Source: Deltaproteobacteria bacterium (GTDB taxonomy: Bacteria; Desulfobacterota; Syntrophia; Syntrophales; UBA2210). Taken from it: 64,000 bases of DNA. The position numbers were made by a program, and so were the translations under genes. Every line of letters starts with the position of its first letter. The first letter of the stretch is position 1. The notes under the pieces are model-generated. The model made no database searches. It was given only the letters and a program-made list of their open reading frames with translations, and was not told the origin of the DNA. Of the stretch, positions 1 through 9,215 are shown piece after piece. The stretch lies in the NCBI GenBank assembly GCA_019314085.1, contig JAFCZZ010000001.1, positions 1-64,000 of the forward strand, given 5' to 3'.

Positions 1-843
1 GAAGACGGCCTCGCCATCGCCCGTCTGACTCGTGCCTATCCTCAGCGCGTGCATAAAATCCCCGTGCCCATACAGCTCAACTACGATGAAGTCCGCCGGA
101 AGATTGACTCGTATCGTGAGCAAATGGACGTGGACACAACGGTTACTTACGACAGCACTTCTGCTGGCTTCCGTATGGTCGGTCAGAGTTCGCCTACCAA
201 TGTAGATACGGATTACTATCTGCCTCGACTTTATACGCCGGACGGCAAGTTTGTTGATGGCGATGTTGAGAACCTACCTGCAGACAATCCCTATCTCACC
301 GACCTTGACGACATTTATCTGGACCTGAGGCGACTGATTTGCGCCCTCAATGTGCCGCTTGAATACCTGAACATGCGCGTCGGGCAACGTAGCTTCGTGG
401 ATAAGGCTTCCGAAGAAGCCCAGGAAAGCTTTGCGTATCTTATCCGTCATGTGCAGATGGCTTATGCCCACGGCCTTCGCCAGATATTCGACCTTCAGCT
501 TCTTCTGAAGGGCATCAATCCGCTGGAGGCCAAATATGAGGTGATGTTCCCCGTGGTCAGCCCGATAGCAACCAAGCGGTCGGCACAGGTTGACGCCATC
601 CGTGCAAATGTGGCTATGGTCTGGGCCAAACTTGGCATACCCGCTGAAGTGATTGGCCGGTCTGCCCTCCATCTCAGCCGTGACGACCTAGAAAGGTGGC
701 TCCAAGCCACAGGTGGCAAAATCTCCACCGAAGGCCTGGAGAAGTGGATAGACTACGCTTTAATGCAACTCAAACCCGATGAAGAAGAGGAGGGCGAGAA
801 GGAATATGAGCCTGCTGGAGCGGATACAGCAGCTACACGATGA
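1..843 (+). CDS. Portal protein (C-terminal part, 5' end outside window)
   Basis: The frame is open from base 1, so the gene begins upstream; about 280 residues are visible. The first residues (EDGLAIARLTRAYPQR) and the following beta/helix stretch resemble the stem and crown of T4 gp20-like portal proteins, the dodecameric ring that joins head to tail and passes DNA. The order portal, then protease and capsid polyprotein, supports this. The C-terminus is acidic and probably disordered. The stop lies 38 bases inside the next gene. Family recognition rests on pattern memory, not on a search. Confidence 0.8.
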   Translation, partial: EDGLAIARLTRAYPQRVHKIPVPIQLNYDEVRRKIDSYREQMDVDTTVTYDSTSAGFRMVGQSSPTNVDTDYYLPRLYTPDGKFVDGDVENLPADNPYLTDLDDIYLDLRRLICALNVPLEYLNMRVGQRSFVDKASEEAQESFAYLIRHVQMAYAHGLRQIFDLQLLLKGINPLEAKYEVMFPVVSPIATKRSAQVDAIRANVAMVWAKLGIPAEVIGRSALHLSRDDLERWLQATGGKISTEGLEKWIDYALMQLKPDEEEEGEKEYEPAGADTAATR

Positions 844-3800
844 AGCCCATGAGAAGCAGGATAAAGAGTTGCATGAGCTTGCCCGGCTGCTCATGGACAT
901 CTTTGACTTGGGCCACATAAGTATTGACGAACTGGACGAGCAGCCGGATGACCTGTGGCATAAATTTCCTCTGGCTGTGTCCGTCGCCAAGCAGGCTGTC
1001 CTTCAAATCGGTTCTTCCGTCAAACGCACAGACTATCACGATATAGACCTTCTCGTCCGCAGTGAAGGGGCCTGGGAACTGCTGGACGCCGTATCAGGCA
1101 AACTTGAACAGGTTCTCGGTGCTCCTATCCATCTGGTGCATGATGAATCTGGCCCGCATGGAGACTATGTGCCTGTTTATGATGTTGTGCTAATCCGGCG
1201 GCCTGAAAGGCAGCTTATCCACCCCGATGGCGTCGTCAGGCCGGGGGAATTCGTCAGAATTGGCCCATGGCGTCGCGTAGGGACATTCAAATTCCCCGTG
1301 GTGGCCCAGCATCTTATCCGTGGTGAACGTTACCAGATTCACAAGATTGGCGAAAAAATCATTGTCTTCAATAACGAAGGTGAAGTGATAGAAGATGACC
1401 TCTCGGTAAGCAACTTCGCCCTGGCCTTCTGGCGCATGGATGAACCTCAGGTTGCCGTCTGGGAAGGCGTATGGGACGGGGAAAACTTCTGGATTTGTGA
1501 ACTTCTTTACCATGAGGACGCCCAGGCCTGGAACATGCCTCTCCAGCATCGCCTTGCCCTGATGCAAAAATATGACTACCCCGAACCGGTGAGAGTCGTG
1601 CCCTATGAAATCATCCTGACGCCTGATGATTTGCTTGAACTTGAAGAAGGCACCTATGTCATCAAATGGCGCTATGAGCGTATAGACCTGCAGCGGCCCT
1701 TCTGGTTCGTATATGAAGCCCAGGCCATTAAGCCGGGGCAGTTCTTCAAGCTACTGAAGCCAGGTGCTTCCTATCATGGCCGTGAGTTTTTCTCTATTGA
1801 TGAGATTTGGGAATTCTGGGCCAAGCGCTTCATTGAAGAAGGCCATAAAATTTACTGCCAAGCCAAGATCGATGGTACGCACTGCGAGGGACATGTTTGG
1901 GCTGGCGGCGAGCAAGTTCGTATCTTCACAGAAGACCGTGCCCGTGACCGCAGCCAGTATCTCGGTCAGCTTGTTAAAGCGATGAAGCAATGGTGCGAAG
2001 ACGCTGACGTAGATAGCATCGTTTTTGACGGCGAAATCGTTTGGTATAAGAATGGCAAGGTCATTCCTCGCAAAGACATGGCTGCTATCTGGGGCGGTAA
2101 GCGAGATTTGAGCAATGAAGACATTCGCTGGTTCATCTTTGACCTTGTTTATGTAGACGGCGAAGACATACACGAGCAGCCCTATCAAGAACGGTTTAAG
2201 CGCCTCAAGGAACTTTTCAGCAAGGCCAGCGCAGAGGTTAAGAAGCGACTCATTCTCATCCCCAATCGTGTGGCCGATAGCAAGGAGACCTTCTATAAAC
2301 ACTGGGATTGGGCCTCCTCTTTCTCGTTCAGCGAGGGCATGGTGTGCAAGCTTGATACGATGACTTACGAGTTGGACGGCGGCACTGTCTACATGGCGAA
2401 GTGCAAAACTCGAAAAGAAATCCACACTTTAGTCATAGGCCGCCGCAGAATTGCTGGAAAAGACAACACGTATCAGTATCGCTGTGCCTTGAAAGCACCC
2501 GGTGGCTACCAAGCTATTGAAGCCGAGCGCAAAGTCACCGACAAAGACCTCGAAACAGAAAATGAATGGGAGATGGCTCCTAGTTGGCCGAGGCGTGAGA
2601 AGGGTGAATATGCATATGGTTCAACTTATGCTGTGGAAATGGAACGTCCGGCCAAGCTTGGCGAAATCATCTCTGTCATGGTTGACAATATAAATGTCTG
2701 GGAAGGTGATGATGGCAAGGAACACATCTCTTGGGAAAAGCCGCGAGTGATGAACATCCAACCCGAAGAGAAAGAACCCGACTCTGTGGAGTTCGCTAAG
2801 AAGCTGGCTAAGTACGGCACAAGGAAGGCCGAGGAAGTTGAATCGGCTCCTGCTGATTCAGATGAACAAGCAACAGTTGGCGAGGCTGTAGAGGTAATTG
2901 ACAAAGAAATCCCACCGGAGAGAGGCAAGGATGATGAAGGTGGCGAGGGCGGCGATGATGATGTGCTTTCGCGCTTCTGGTTTGAGATAGACGGCCAGGA
3001 AGTTGAACAGGACGACGAGCCCAACAAGTTCTGCTATCAGCATCATGTTCGGGGCATCATGATGCCCGATACGGTTAAGCGTGTGCAGAAGATACTTTTG
3101 CAGGGTGGCGAGGAGGCCGAGAAGGTCTGGAAGGAATTTGGCCTGGCAACGTTGACTATCCCTGTGGAAGAGCTCAAGCAGAAGGTTCGGGCTGCCAAAC
3201 CTGGCGAAGTCAGCAGTATCATCAATCAGGCTCTTGACAAGAAATTCCCCGGCGAGATTGAAGTGGCCGACCTTAAGCGTATAGTGCAGCGCGGTAATTG
3301 TCACGGCGATTTGCGCATCGAGGCCCCGCCCAAGCGTGAATTTCTGCTGGGCATCACGCAGGCTGTGGTGGGCAGTGCATTACAGTTCATGGACGATCCG
3401 AAGCATATAGAAGAACTTGGCGAAGAGAAGTTTATCGAGGGAGCCGAACAATGGCCTGCTGCCCTCAAATACTTCCAGCCCTATGGCTGGCTTACGCTGG
3501 TTGACTGGGGCGAATATGAATGGTCGCCGCCTGGTGATGTGGGGGCTACGAAAAACACGGCTGCCGTCTTCTACCTCGTGGACAGAGGCCAGGCCATCCT
3601 TGGCGTCCAGAAGCACGACTTCCATGAAGTGTTCTTGATATTCGAGAGGAACAAGAAATTGAGTGGCCGTTATATCTGGACGAAGGTCAACCTGCAGGGG
3701 CAGTGGACATGGCTTGGCCGTCGGCCCAGAGATCAGACGCCCTACATCCTCACGCACAATAAAGAAAAGGAAGAAGAAAAGGCCAAGCAGGAACATGGCT

Positions 3801-3925
3801 GGATAGTCTGGAATCCACTGGCCTGCGAAGCCCTTGCCAAGACCAAGCTCAAGAACCTGCTGCCCGTCAACTGGGAAGACAAAGTTGAACCCTTCTTCGA
3901 CGAACCAAGGGTGGACTTTAGCTAA
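806..3925 (+). CDS. Nucleotidyltransferase - ATP-dependent DNA ligase - LigD-type phosphoesterase-like fusion
   Basis: Multidomain protein of about 1039 residues. Residues ~69-81 carry a Pol-beta-type nucleotidyltransferase signature (GSS, then D79 and D81). Residues ~354-535 carry ATP-dependent DNA ligase motifs: KIDGTH with the AMP-accepting Lys at ~354, FDGEIVWY at ~406, EGMVCKL at ~510, YMAKCK at ~529. The C-terminal third resembles the 3'-phosphoesterase domain of LigD: QHHVRG at ~746, HGDLRIE at ~833, GVQKHDFHEVFL at ~933; an insert of about 85 residues separates the first two motifs. Together these could clean and seal DNA nicks. I chose ATG 806 because GAGGAGGG precedes it; the in-frame ATG at 779 has no ribosome site. 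A ligase inside a head operon is odd. Confidence 0.8.
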   Translation: MSLLERIQQLHDEAHEKQDKELHELARLLMDIFDLGHISIDELDEQPDDLWHKFPLAVSVAKQAVLQIGSSVKRTDYHDIDLLVRSEGAWELLDAVSGKLEQVLGAPIHLVHDESGPHGDYVPVYDVVLIRRPERQLIHPDGVVRPGEFVRIGPWRRVGTFKFPVVAQHLIRGERYQIHKIGEKIIVFNNEGEVIEDDLSVSNFALAFWRMDEPQVAVWEGVWDGENFWICELLYHEDAQAWNMPLQHRLALMQKYDYPEPVRVVPYEIILTPDDLLELEEGTYVIKWRYERIDLQRPFWFVYEAQAIKPGQFFKLLKPGASYHGREFFSIDEIWEFWAKRFIEEGHKIYCQAKIDGTHCEGHVWAGGEQVRIFTEDRARDRSQYLGQLVKAMKQWCEDADVDSIVFDGEIVWYKNGKVIPRKDMAAIWGGKRDLSNEDIRWFIFDLVYVDGEDIHEQPYQERFKRLKELFSKASAEVKKRLILIPNRVADSKETFYKHWDWASSFSFSEGMVCKLDTMTYELDGGTVYMAKCKTRKEIHTLVIGRRRIAGKDNTYQYRCALKAPGGYQAIEAERKVTDKDLETENEWEMAPSWPRREKGEYAYGSTYAVEMERPAKLGEIISVMVDNINVWEGDDGKEHISWEKPRVMNIQPEEKEPDSVEFAKKLAKYGTRKAEEVESAPADSDEQATVGEAVEVIDKEIPPERGKDDEGGEGGDDDVLSRFWFEIDGQEVEQDDEPNKFCYQHHVRGIMMPDTVKRVQKILLQGGEEAEKVWKEFGLATLTIPVEELKQKVRAAKPGEVSSIINQALDKKFPGEIEVADLKRIVQRGNCHGDLRIEAPPKREFLLGITQAVVGSALQFMDDPKHIEELGEEKFIEGAEQWPAALKYFQPYGWLTLVDWGEYEWSPPGDVGATKNTAAVFYLVDRGQAILGVQKHDFHEVFLIFERNKKLSGRYIWTKVNLQGQWTWLGRRPRDQTPYILTHNKEKEEEKAKQEHGWIVWNPLACEALAKTKLKNLLPVNWEDKVEPFFDEPRVDFS

Positions 3926-3976
3926 GCTTTTGCCATAAAATTGGCAACAGAAGGTTGCCAGAGGAGGCGATAAGGA

Positions 3977-4330
3977 ATGCGGCTTAAGATTTATTTGGCG
4001 CTCGTCATCGGGGCTTTCCTGTGGGCCCTCGGTTCGGTTTGGGCTACAACGGAGAAGGTCTGTGGTGTTTGGGGCGTCATAGCTTATGGCATAGTGGCAG
4101 CAGCATGGCTTGCCATGGTGCTTGTGGCGCTTCACAAGGCAGGCTTGCCTTATCCGGTGGACATGAAATACGTCAATATTGCCTATGCGGTGCTAAGCGT
4201 GCTGACGTTCGGCGTGGCTTTTGTTGTCATACTTTTGACTTATGGTGACACGGCTGCTGTGCTCTGGGCCGGTATGGCCTCAGTAGGCTTGCTTGGCATG
4301 GCATACGAATGGTCGAGGGGGCGAGCATAA
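3977..4330 (+). CDS. Small four-helix membrane protein
   Basis: 117 residues with about four hydrophobic segments (roughly 4-22, 30-51, 66-88, 93-110) and a basic C-terminus. Preceded by GGAGG at 3963-3967. It lies between the ligase fusion and the capsid polyprotein. No family recognised. A holin or membrane anchor is possible, but a clearer holin candidate lies at 12693. Confidence 0.65.
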   Translation: MRLKIYLALVIGAFLWALGSVWATTEKVCGVWGVIAYGIVAAAWLAMVLVALHKAGLPYPVDMKYVNIAYAVLSVLTFGVAFVVILLTYGDTAAVLWAGMASVGLLGMAYEWSRGRA

Positions 4331-4331
4331 A

Positions 4332-4520
4332 ATGGGTTTCTTTGAGAAACTGCTTCTCAGGAAACTGCGGCAAAAGGCCGAGAAAAAGGCAGCATCTGAG
4401 CTTGTAGCAAGGCATTGGCCCGCAATTGAGAAGACGCTTCGGGAACTCGGTTATGATACCGAACGTGACTTCAAGGTTGCCAGAGTGGCCTGCGAAAGGC
4501 TGATTGAACATATGCTGTAA
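4332..4520 (+). CDS. Small basic/helical protein, unknown
   Basis: 62 residues from ATG 4332, one base after the previous stop, which suggests translational coupling. The N-terminal half is rich in Lys/Arg and helical (LLLRKLRQKAEKKA); the rest looks like a short helical bundle. An upstream in-frame ATG at 4293 would overlap the previous gene and lacks a ribosome site. Function unknown; a head accessory role is only suggested by position. Confidence 0.55.
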   Translation: MGFFEKLLLRKLRQKAEKKAASELVARHWPAIEKTLRELGYDTERDFKVARVACERLIEHML

Positions 4521-4523
4521 GCC

Positions 4524-7487
4524 ATGAAATACGCTGAGATTACACCACAAAACGTTGCCAAAGCGCCGGATGAAGAACTGCGCAGCATTCACCGGCGTTT
4601 GCATAGCTGGTGGGTTAACCTGAAGTGTGAACGTGACATGGCGAACAAAAGTGAACATATGACTTGCCGTGGGATACTTGACAGGCATTTGCTTGTTGTG
4701 AAAGAATTTCTCAAGCGAGGCATTAAGCATAATGAGGTGGATGCGTTGGATACCATGACAAACAGGCTGCTGCGCAAAGAAGAACAGGATGCCGATGGCC
4801 GGTGTGGGACAGGCCAAGGGGCTGGTAAGCCCAAGAAGGGCGATGGCGGCGTGGAGTATTGCGTCTGTCCCAATTGTGGTTATAAAATGAAACATGAACG
4901 GGGCACGCCATGCAATCAATTCAAGTGCCCGGAGTGTGGTACACCGATGCAGGGAGCAGATGAAGCGGCCAAGAAAGATTACGGCAAGAAGACTGATTAT
5001 GGCAAGCTGAAGGGTAAGTGCCCATATGCAGGCGACCCTGAGAAATGCCCGGCGGCTGCCAAGGGTTACGGCTATCCGCCCAAGAAAGGCGAGGGGCCGC
5101 CTGAGGCAGCCAAGAACTGTAAGTATGCCAAGGAATATAAGTGCCCGTATTTCGGCAAGTATTACGGATACAAGAAAAAGTCCAAGGATGCATGGGTGCC
5201 TTCTGACCTTCAATCTCTTGCCCAAGCATTGCTGAAAGCGGGCACCTACGAAGAGTGCGAAAGCATAGCTATCCAGGCCCAGCAGCTTGAAGTGCCCGAA
5301 GAGTTTGAGGACTTCCGCAGGCTTATTATCGCTGAGGCCGAAGAGAAGGCACAGATATTCAAGTCCGACAATCGCGTTGAGCTTATTGACTCGTTTGAGG
5401 GGCAGGTTCTTGAGCTGCAGGAAGCCGATGAAGGCCGGGTTCGGTTTAAGGCCATCGTCGGCCAAGTCAATAAGGTCAACAAGAACAATCGGCTCTATCC
5501 GAAGAAGGAAATCGTCAGGAACCTGCCTCGCGTAAACGAGCTTATCAAGGCAGGGAAGTTTGTCGGTTTGGCTGACCATCCAAGCTTGTTCAGCAGTGGT
5601 TCAGTCCTTGACATTGCTGTAAAATTTACAGCGGCAGGCCTGAGGGGCAATAACATTGTTGTTGAAGGCGAAGTCGTGCCCACGCAGGCCGGTAAGGAAG
5701 TTGTCACATTGTGGAAGCATGGCGTTAACACAGAATGGTCGCTGCGTGGGTATGGCGAACTCCGGCCTGCCAAGGATAAAGACGGCAAAGATTTGGGCTA
5801 TGAAGTTGTAGAGAATTATGTGTGGGATGCAGTTGACATAGTATTGCGAGGTGCCGCAGAGACTCAGACTTTGAAAGTTGAATTTGAGCACGAAGACCAC
5901 CAGACTGAAAACTCTATACAAGAAGCGAGCCGGGGTGGAGACCCCGGCGGTGAGGCGATGGCTGAAGAGAAGGTTGTTGAACAGGCCGAACAGGCACAGG
6001 CTCAAGAGCAGGCTCAGGAACAGGCTACCCAGCCTGAGCCCCAGATAAACGTTGATGAAATCGCCAAGCAGCTTGAAGAGAAGGTTGCTGCCAAGGCCAC
6101 TGAGGTTGTGGACGCGGCCCTGAAGGCTGCGGAACTGGCGGCCTACAAGCGGCAGCGCATTGAGGCCGAACTGAAAGACCTTGAAGAGAACGTGTGTGCG
6201 CCTATCGTGCAGGCCGTCGAACGGGCATCCTCGAAGGAAGAAGTTGACAAGGTCTTCGAGGAATTCAAGCCGCTTGTTGAGAAGGTGCTTCTGGCGAAGA
6301 AGGTTGAGTATGCCGGTGTGGGCATCATCACCGAGGAGCGCCGGAAGCGCCACTATCGCGACCTGTGGGTGCATCCGGCCACGGGCGAAATCGCTGAACG
6401 GCCTGAAACGGTGGCCGAAGTCAAGGCCGCCCTGCTTGAAGGCCTCGAAGGCCGTACGCGCAAAGTCTTCGAGGATGTCCTTGCGAACTATGAGGAGAAC
6501 TACCCCGAATATCTGGAGGCCTGCACGAAGCACCGCGTGATGGAAGCGGCCACGACAACGACGGCGCTTGGTGTGACGCTGCCGCAGATTCTGCCGCTGA
6601 CCCGCCAGTTCTTCCCGAACCTGATACCATTTGAGATTGCGTCGGTGCAGCCACTGAAGGGCCCGACGGGTCGCGTCTACCATCTGGCGTTCAAGAAGGC
6701 AGGCGGTGGTGACTTGGCCGACAGCTCGTCCTTTGACAGCACTTGGGCCGACCATACGGAAGGCGATTCGAAATCCCAGATTACGCTGCAGTTCAGCTAC
6801 ACCGACGTTGAAGCCGAAGAGAAGGCCATCTACTTCCACGTCACCGAACAGCTCGTGCAGGACATGAAGGCGCTCTATAATCTGGACGCCGAGAAGGAAC
6901 TGCTGCAGGCGGCTTCCGATGAGATTGCCCGCGAGGTCAACTACCAGTTCCTTGAACTGCTGCGTGCCAATGCCACGGCAGGTTCCGAGAACTATGGCAC
7001 CAAGCGGCCCAGCGGCTACACGTCCGACCTCGAATGGTATCGGATGCTGGTGGCGTTCATCCAGAAGGTGTCGGCCAAGATTGGTGCGAAGGTCAACCAT
7101 GAAGGCAACTGGATTGTAGCCGATCCGAACAGCATTAACATCCTCGCTGCTGTGGACGCCCTGCAGGGTGCCCAGCCCGAACGCAACTACGGCACGGGCC
7201 TGGTCCGGTTGGGTGTCATCCGTGGCTTCACGGTCTACCAGGCACAGTGGTTCCAGCCCAACACCATCCTCGTGGGCTTCAAGCCGCCGAGCTGGCAGTA
7301 CGCGGGTGCCGTGTATGCGCCATATGTGCCGCTCTACATCGGCCAGACTGAGATTGACGCCGAGACGAACACCCGCAAGCGGTCGGTGTCCAGCAGGGCG
7401 GCCATGGCGGTGCTGAACGGCAACGCATACGGCATCGTGAACGTCCAGTTCGGCACCACGGGCACGCCGCCATTCGACAGCGCCTAG
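4524..7487 (+). CDS. Zinc-finger / prohead protease / scaffold / major capsid polyprotein
   Basis: 987 residues that merge what are usually separate T4-like head genes. Residues ~113-140 hold Cys pairs like a zinc ribbon (CVCPNCG, then CPECG), and ~165-215 hold more Cys. Residues ~290-460 resemble the gp21-type prohead protease (Ser/His type): His at 352 in GLADHPS and Ser at 406 in TEWSLRG. Residues ~479-640 are an Ala/Glu/Gln-rich coiled scaffold. From ~670 the chain matches a gp23-like major capsid protein (LPQILPLTRQFFPNLIPFEI). Codons become uniformly G/C-ending through the capsid part, as in highly expressed genes. An internal ATG at 5958 (residue 479) sits just after a hairpin and could make a scaffold-capsid form without the protease. 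Confidence 0.85.
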   Translation: MKYAEITPQNVAKAPDEELRSIHRRLHSWWVNLKCERDMANKSEHMTCRGILDRHLLVVKEFLKRGIKHNEVDALDTMTNRLLRKEEQDADGRCGTGQGAGKPKKGDGGVEYCVCPNCGYKMKHERGTPCNQFKCPECGTPMQGADEAAKKDYGKKTDYGKLKGKCPYAGDPEKCPAAAKGYGYPPKKGEGPPEAAKNCKYAKEYKCPYFGKYYGYKKKSKDAWVPSDLQSLAQALLKAGTYEECESIAIQAQQLEVPEEFEDFRRLIIAEAEEKAQIFKSDNRVELIDSFEGQVLELQEADEGRVRFKAIVGQVNKVNKNNRLYPKKEIVRNLPRVNELIKAGKFVGLADHPSLFSSGSVLDIAVKFTAAGLRGNNIVVEGEVVPTQAGKEVVTLWKHGVNTEWSLRGYGELRPAKDKDGKDLGYEVVENYVWDAVDIVLRGAAETQTLKVEFEHEDHQTENSIQEASRGGDPGGEAMAEEKVVEQAEQAQAQEQAQEQATQPEPQINVDEIAKQLEEKVAAKATEVVDAALKAAELAAYKRQRIEAELKDLEENVCAPIVQAVERASSKEEVDKVFEEFKPLVEKVLLAKKVEYAGVGIITEERRKRHYRDLWVHPATGEIAERPETVAEVKAALLEGLEGRTRKVFEDVLANYEENYPEYLEACTKHRVMEAATTTTALGVTLPQILPLTRQFFPNLIPFEIASVQPLKGPTGRVYHLAFKKAGGGDLADSSSFDSTWADHTEGDSKSQITLQFSYTDVEAEEKAIYFHVTEQLVQDMKALYNLDAEKELLQAASDEIAREVNYQFLELLRANATAGSENYGTKRPSGYTSDLEWYRMLVAFIQKVSAKIGAKVNHEGNWIVADPNSINILAAVDALQGAQPERNYGTGLVRLGVIRGFTVYQAQWFQPNTILVGFKPPSWQYAGAVYAPYVPLYIGQTEIDAETNTRKRSVSSRAAMAVLNGNAYGIVNVQFGTTGTPPFDSA
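5929..5948 (+). promoter_or_regulatory. Perfect 8-bp hairpin before an internal start in the capsid polyprotein gene
   Basis: GCCGGGGT (5929-5936) and ACCCCGGC (5941-5948) are exact complements around a GGAG loop. Nine bases after the stem comes in-frame ATG 5958, preceded by GGTGAG at 5949-5954. The position exactly at the protease/scaffold boundary suggests control of an internal translation start or ribosome pausing. The structure is seen; the role is inferred. Confidence 0.5.
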
Positions 7488-7508
7488 TAGCTTAACAGCG
7501 TAACTCGG

Positions 7509-7548
7509 ACCGGGGGCCGTCGGGATGACGGCTCCCGGTTTATTTTGT
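7509..7548 (+). terminator. Rho-independent terminator after capsid gene
   Basis: A 13-bp stem (7509-7521 with 7527-7539, one G-T pair) with a GGGAT loop is followed by TTATTTTGT. It lies 22 bases after the capsid stop and should insulate the head operon, or keep capsid mRNA stable. Confidence 0.85.
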
Positions 7549-7599
7549 CATGCAAATGGGTAGACTACGAGTGATGGCAGAGAGAAAGGAGTGTCCCCG

Positions 7600-7995
7600 A
7601 TGGCTGTGCTGGCTGTATCATTGATATGCTTGTGGGCCGAGGTTCCTGCTACGGGTGCTGCGCAAGAGTTCTATTACATGTGCGCCAAGCCTGCTACTGA
7701 GTTGTATGGGATAATAACAGCCCCGCCTGAACCGGCTAAATTGGCCAAGGCTTTTGAGTTCGTTCGGGCAGGCTTGCAATGCGTTGAAAAGGCTTGGCGA
7801 GCTGCCCACCGAAGCAATGACTATCAAGAGTTTCTGGCCGCTCTGTATGTACATCGAGGTTATGAGGCTCTGGTCTGGTATTATCTGGCCTGCTGCTGGG
7901 CAAAACAGGGCAATCAAGACATGGCCTTCCAATTCTGGCAGGTCAGTTCACTGCTCTGGAAACAGGCACAGGATATTTATCAACCTATCAAGTAA
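7600..7995 (+). CDS. Unknown protein, possible exported helical protein
   Basis: 131 residues from ATG 7600; AAGGAG ends at 7591, eight bases upstream, so I prefer it to the GTG at 7591. The first ~20 residues are hydrophobic (MAVLAVSLICLWAEVPATGA) like a weak signal peptide without basic residues. The rest is helical and rich in Trp, Tyr and Cys, perhaps TPR-like. First gene after the terminator. No family recognised. Confidence 0.6.
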   Translation: MAVLAVSLICLWAEVPATGAAQEFYYMCAKPATELYGIITAPPEPAKLAKAFEFVRAGLQCVEKAWRAAHRSNDYQEFLAALYVHRGYEALVWYYLACCWAKQGNQDMAFQFWQVSSLLWKQAQDIYQPIK

Positions 7996-8022
7996 AGACC
8001 ACATAAAGGGGTTGTACTTGCC

Positions 8023-8724
8023 GTGCCTGCTAAGATTGGAGCAATTGACTTCATCAACATAAACGACCCATTCGAGGGTGGCAAACGCATTCAGCTTCCT
8101 TTGAGAACTATAAGCGCTGTTGACAAAGAGCTCTTTTCACATTTTTCTGCAGAGGAACGTGCTTCATTGATTGCCGAAGCAGCTTGGGACGCTGCAGCCC
8201 GTGATGCACCTCTCGCCGTTTGCGACTATATATATTCGAGGCACCCCAACATAGTCCGAAAAGTAGATGAATGCCGCAATCTTATTGCTGCGCAAGCACA
8301 ACATCTTCGTGGAAATCAGATTGCTAAACATGTCTTAGAACATTATGTCGGAAGTTTGGCAGATCTGTTAAATTGGACGGCAAAGCATATCACCTGCGGA
8401 GAACCACCCTTTGACATTGAAGCATTTATAGCCTTCGCACGCGAAACTTGTCACTACATCCAAGGTTTAATAGCGAATATCGAGCATGAGCTCGCTTGTT
8501 TTGAAGCTCATGAACCTCGTTCTCGCAGAGAAGAACTACAAGCAACAAAACGTCTGCTGACAAGAATGCTTGGCGAAGTCAATCGTGCTGCGACGATTTA
8601 TCTTAGGATTGCCAAGAGCATTAACGAGTTAATCCAGCAGATTTTGCCTCAAATCTATAGCCGGGTTTATATGGAGCTTAGGCACATTTGCGAAGAGACA
8701 ACAGAGGAGGAGCTTGCCCAATGA
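8023..8724 (+). CDS. Unknown helical protein
   Basis: 233 residues from a GTG start at 8023, with AAAGGGG about 12 bases upstream. Mostly helical with scattered Cys and His and an acidic tail (EETTEEELAQ). The stop overlaps the next start in an ATGA arrangement. No motif recognised. Codon use is slightly more A/T-rich than the flanking structural genes. Confidence 0.6.
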   Translation: MPAKIGAIDFININDPFEGGKRIQLPLRTISAVDKELFSHFSAEERASLIAEAAWDAAARDAPLAVCDYIYSRHPNIVRKVDECRNLIAAQAQHLRGNQIAKHVLEHYVGSLADLLNWTAKHITCGEPPFDIEAFIAFARETCHYIQGLIANIEHELACFEAHEPRSRREELQATKRLLTRMLGEVNRAATIYLRIAKSINELIQQILPQIYSRVYMELRHICEETTEEELAQ

Positions 8725-9215
8725 TTCAACCAGAGATAGTTGTGCAGAAGCTCGTGGCAGTGGTCTGTGGGCTGGAGTTCTATGGTGCCCCGGCCCGCAG
8801 ATTTTGCACGATGATGGCCGAGTTTATCCCCACACTGGTGCGGCATTGCTCAAAGAAGGAAATCGCCGTTCGTGTTAGCGTCAACGCCTCATACGGTTGG
8901 GGCGAAGGAGATGAAGCTTGTGTCAAGGTTTGGTTCCCAGACATTCTTTTGCATGTGCTGCTATATTATCATCCCTTTGAAGGCGGGATAGAAACGGCAT
9001 CCTTTGCCTTTACTTTCGACCCGTATGATGGGCCGGTTGAGGCGATGTATACTTTCTATGTGCATGGGCGGCCCGGTGTTTATTATCGCCATGAGAACAG
9101 CTTAGGCATCCTTCGCGAACGCATCAGTGAGGATAACAAGCCATTGTTTGAGCGGGCTATTCGATGTCTCTTTGAAGTTCTAATGTCAACACCTGCAGAC
9201 GGGAGGTTGGCCTGA
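8721..9215 (+). CDS. Unknown protein
   Basis: 164 residues. ATG 8721 overlaps the previous stop (ATGA) and has GAGGAGGAG upstream. The N-terminus (IVVQKLVAVVCGLEFYG) and alternating hydrophobic strands in the middle suggest a small alpha/beta fold. Length and N-terminal pattern resemble the next gene product, so the two may be diverged paralogues; that is a weak inference by eye. Confidence 0.6.
   Translation: MIQPEIVVQKLVAVVCGLEFYGAPARRFCTMMAEFIPTLVRHCSKKEIAVRVSVNASYGWGEGDEACVKVWFPDILLHVLLYYHPFEGGIETASFAFTFDPYDGPVEAMYTFYVHGRPGVYYRHENSLGILRERISEDNKPLFERAIRCLFEVLMSTPADGRLA

Noticed and set aside
4227..5579. 450-residue minus-strand open frame
   Set aside because: Lies opposite the well-supported capsid polyprotein and two upstream genes; no ribosome site and no recognisable motifs. 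Shadow of biased codons.
5601..7100. 499-residue minus-strand open frame
   Set aside because: Opposite the capsid gene; its length comes from G/C-biased codons on the other strand.
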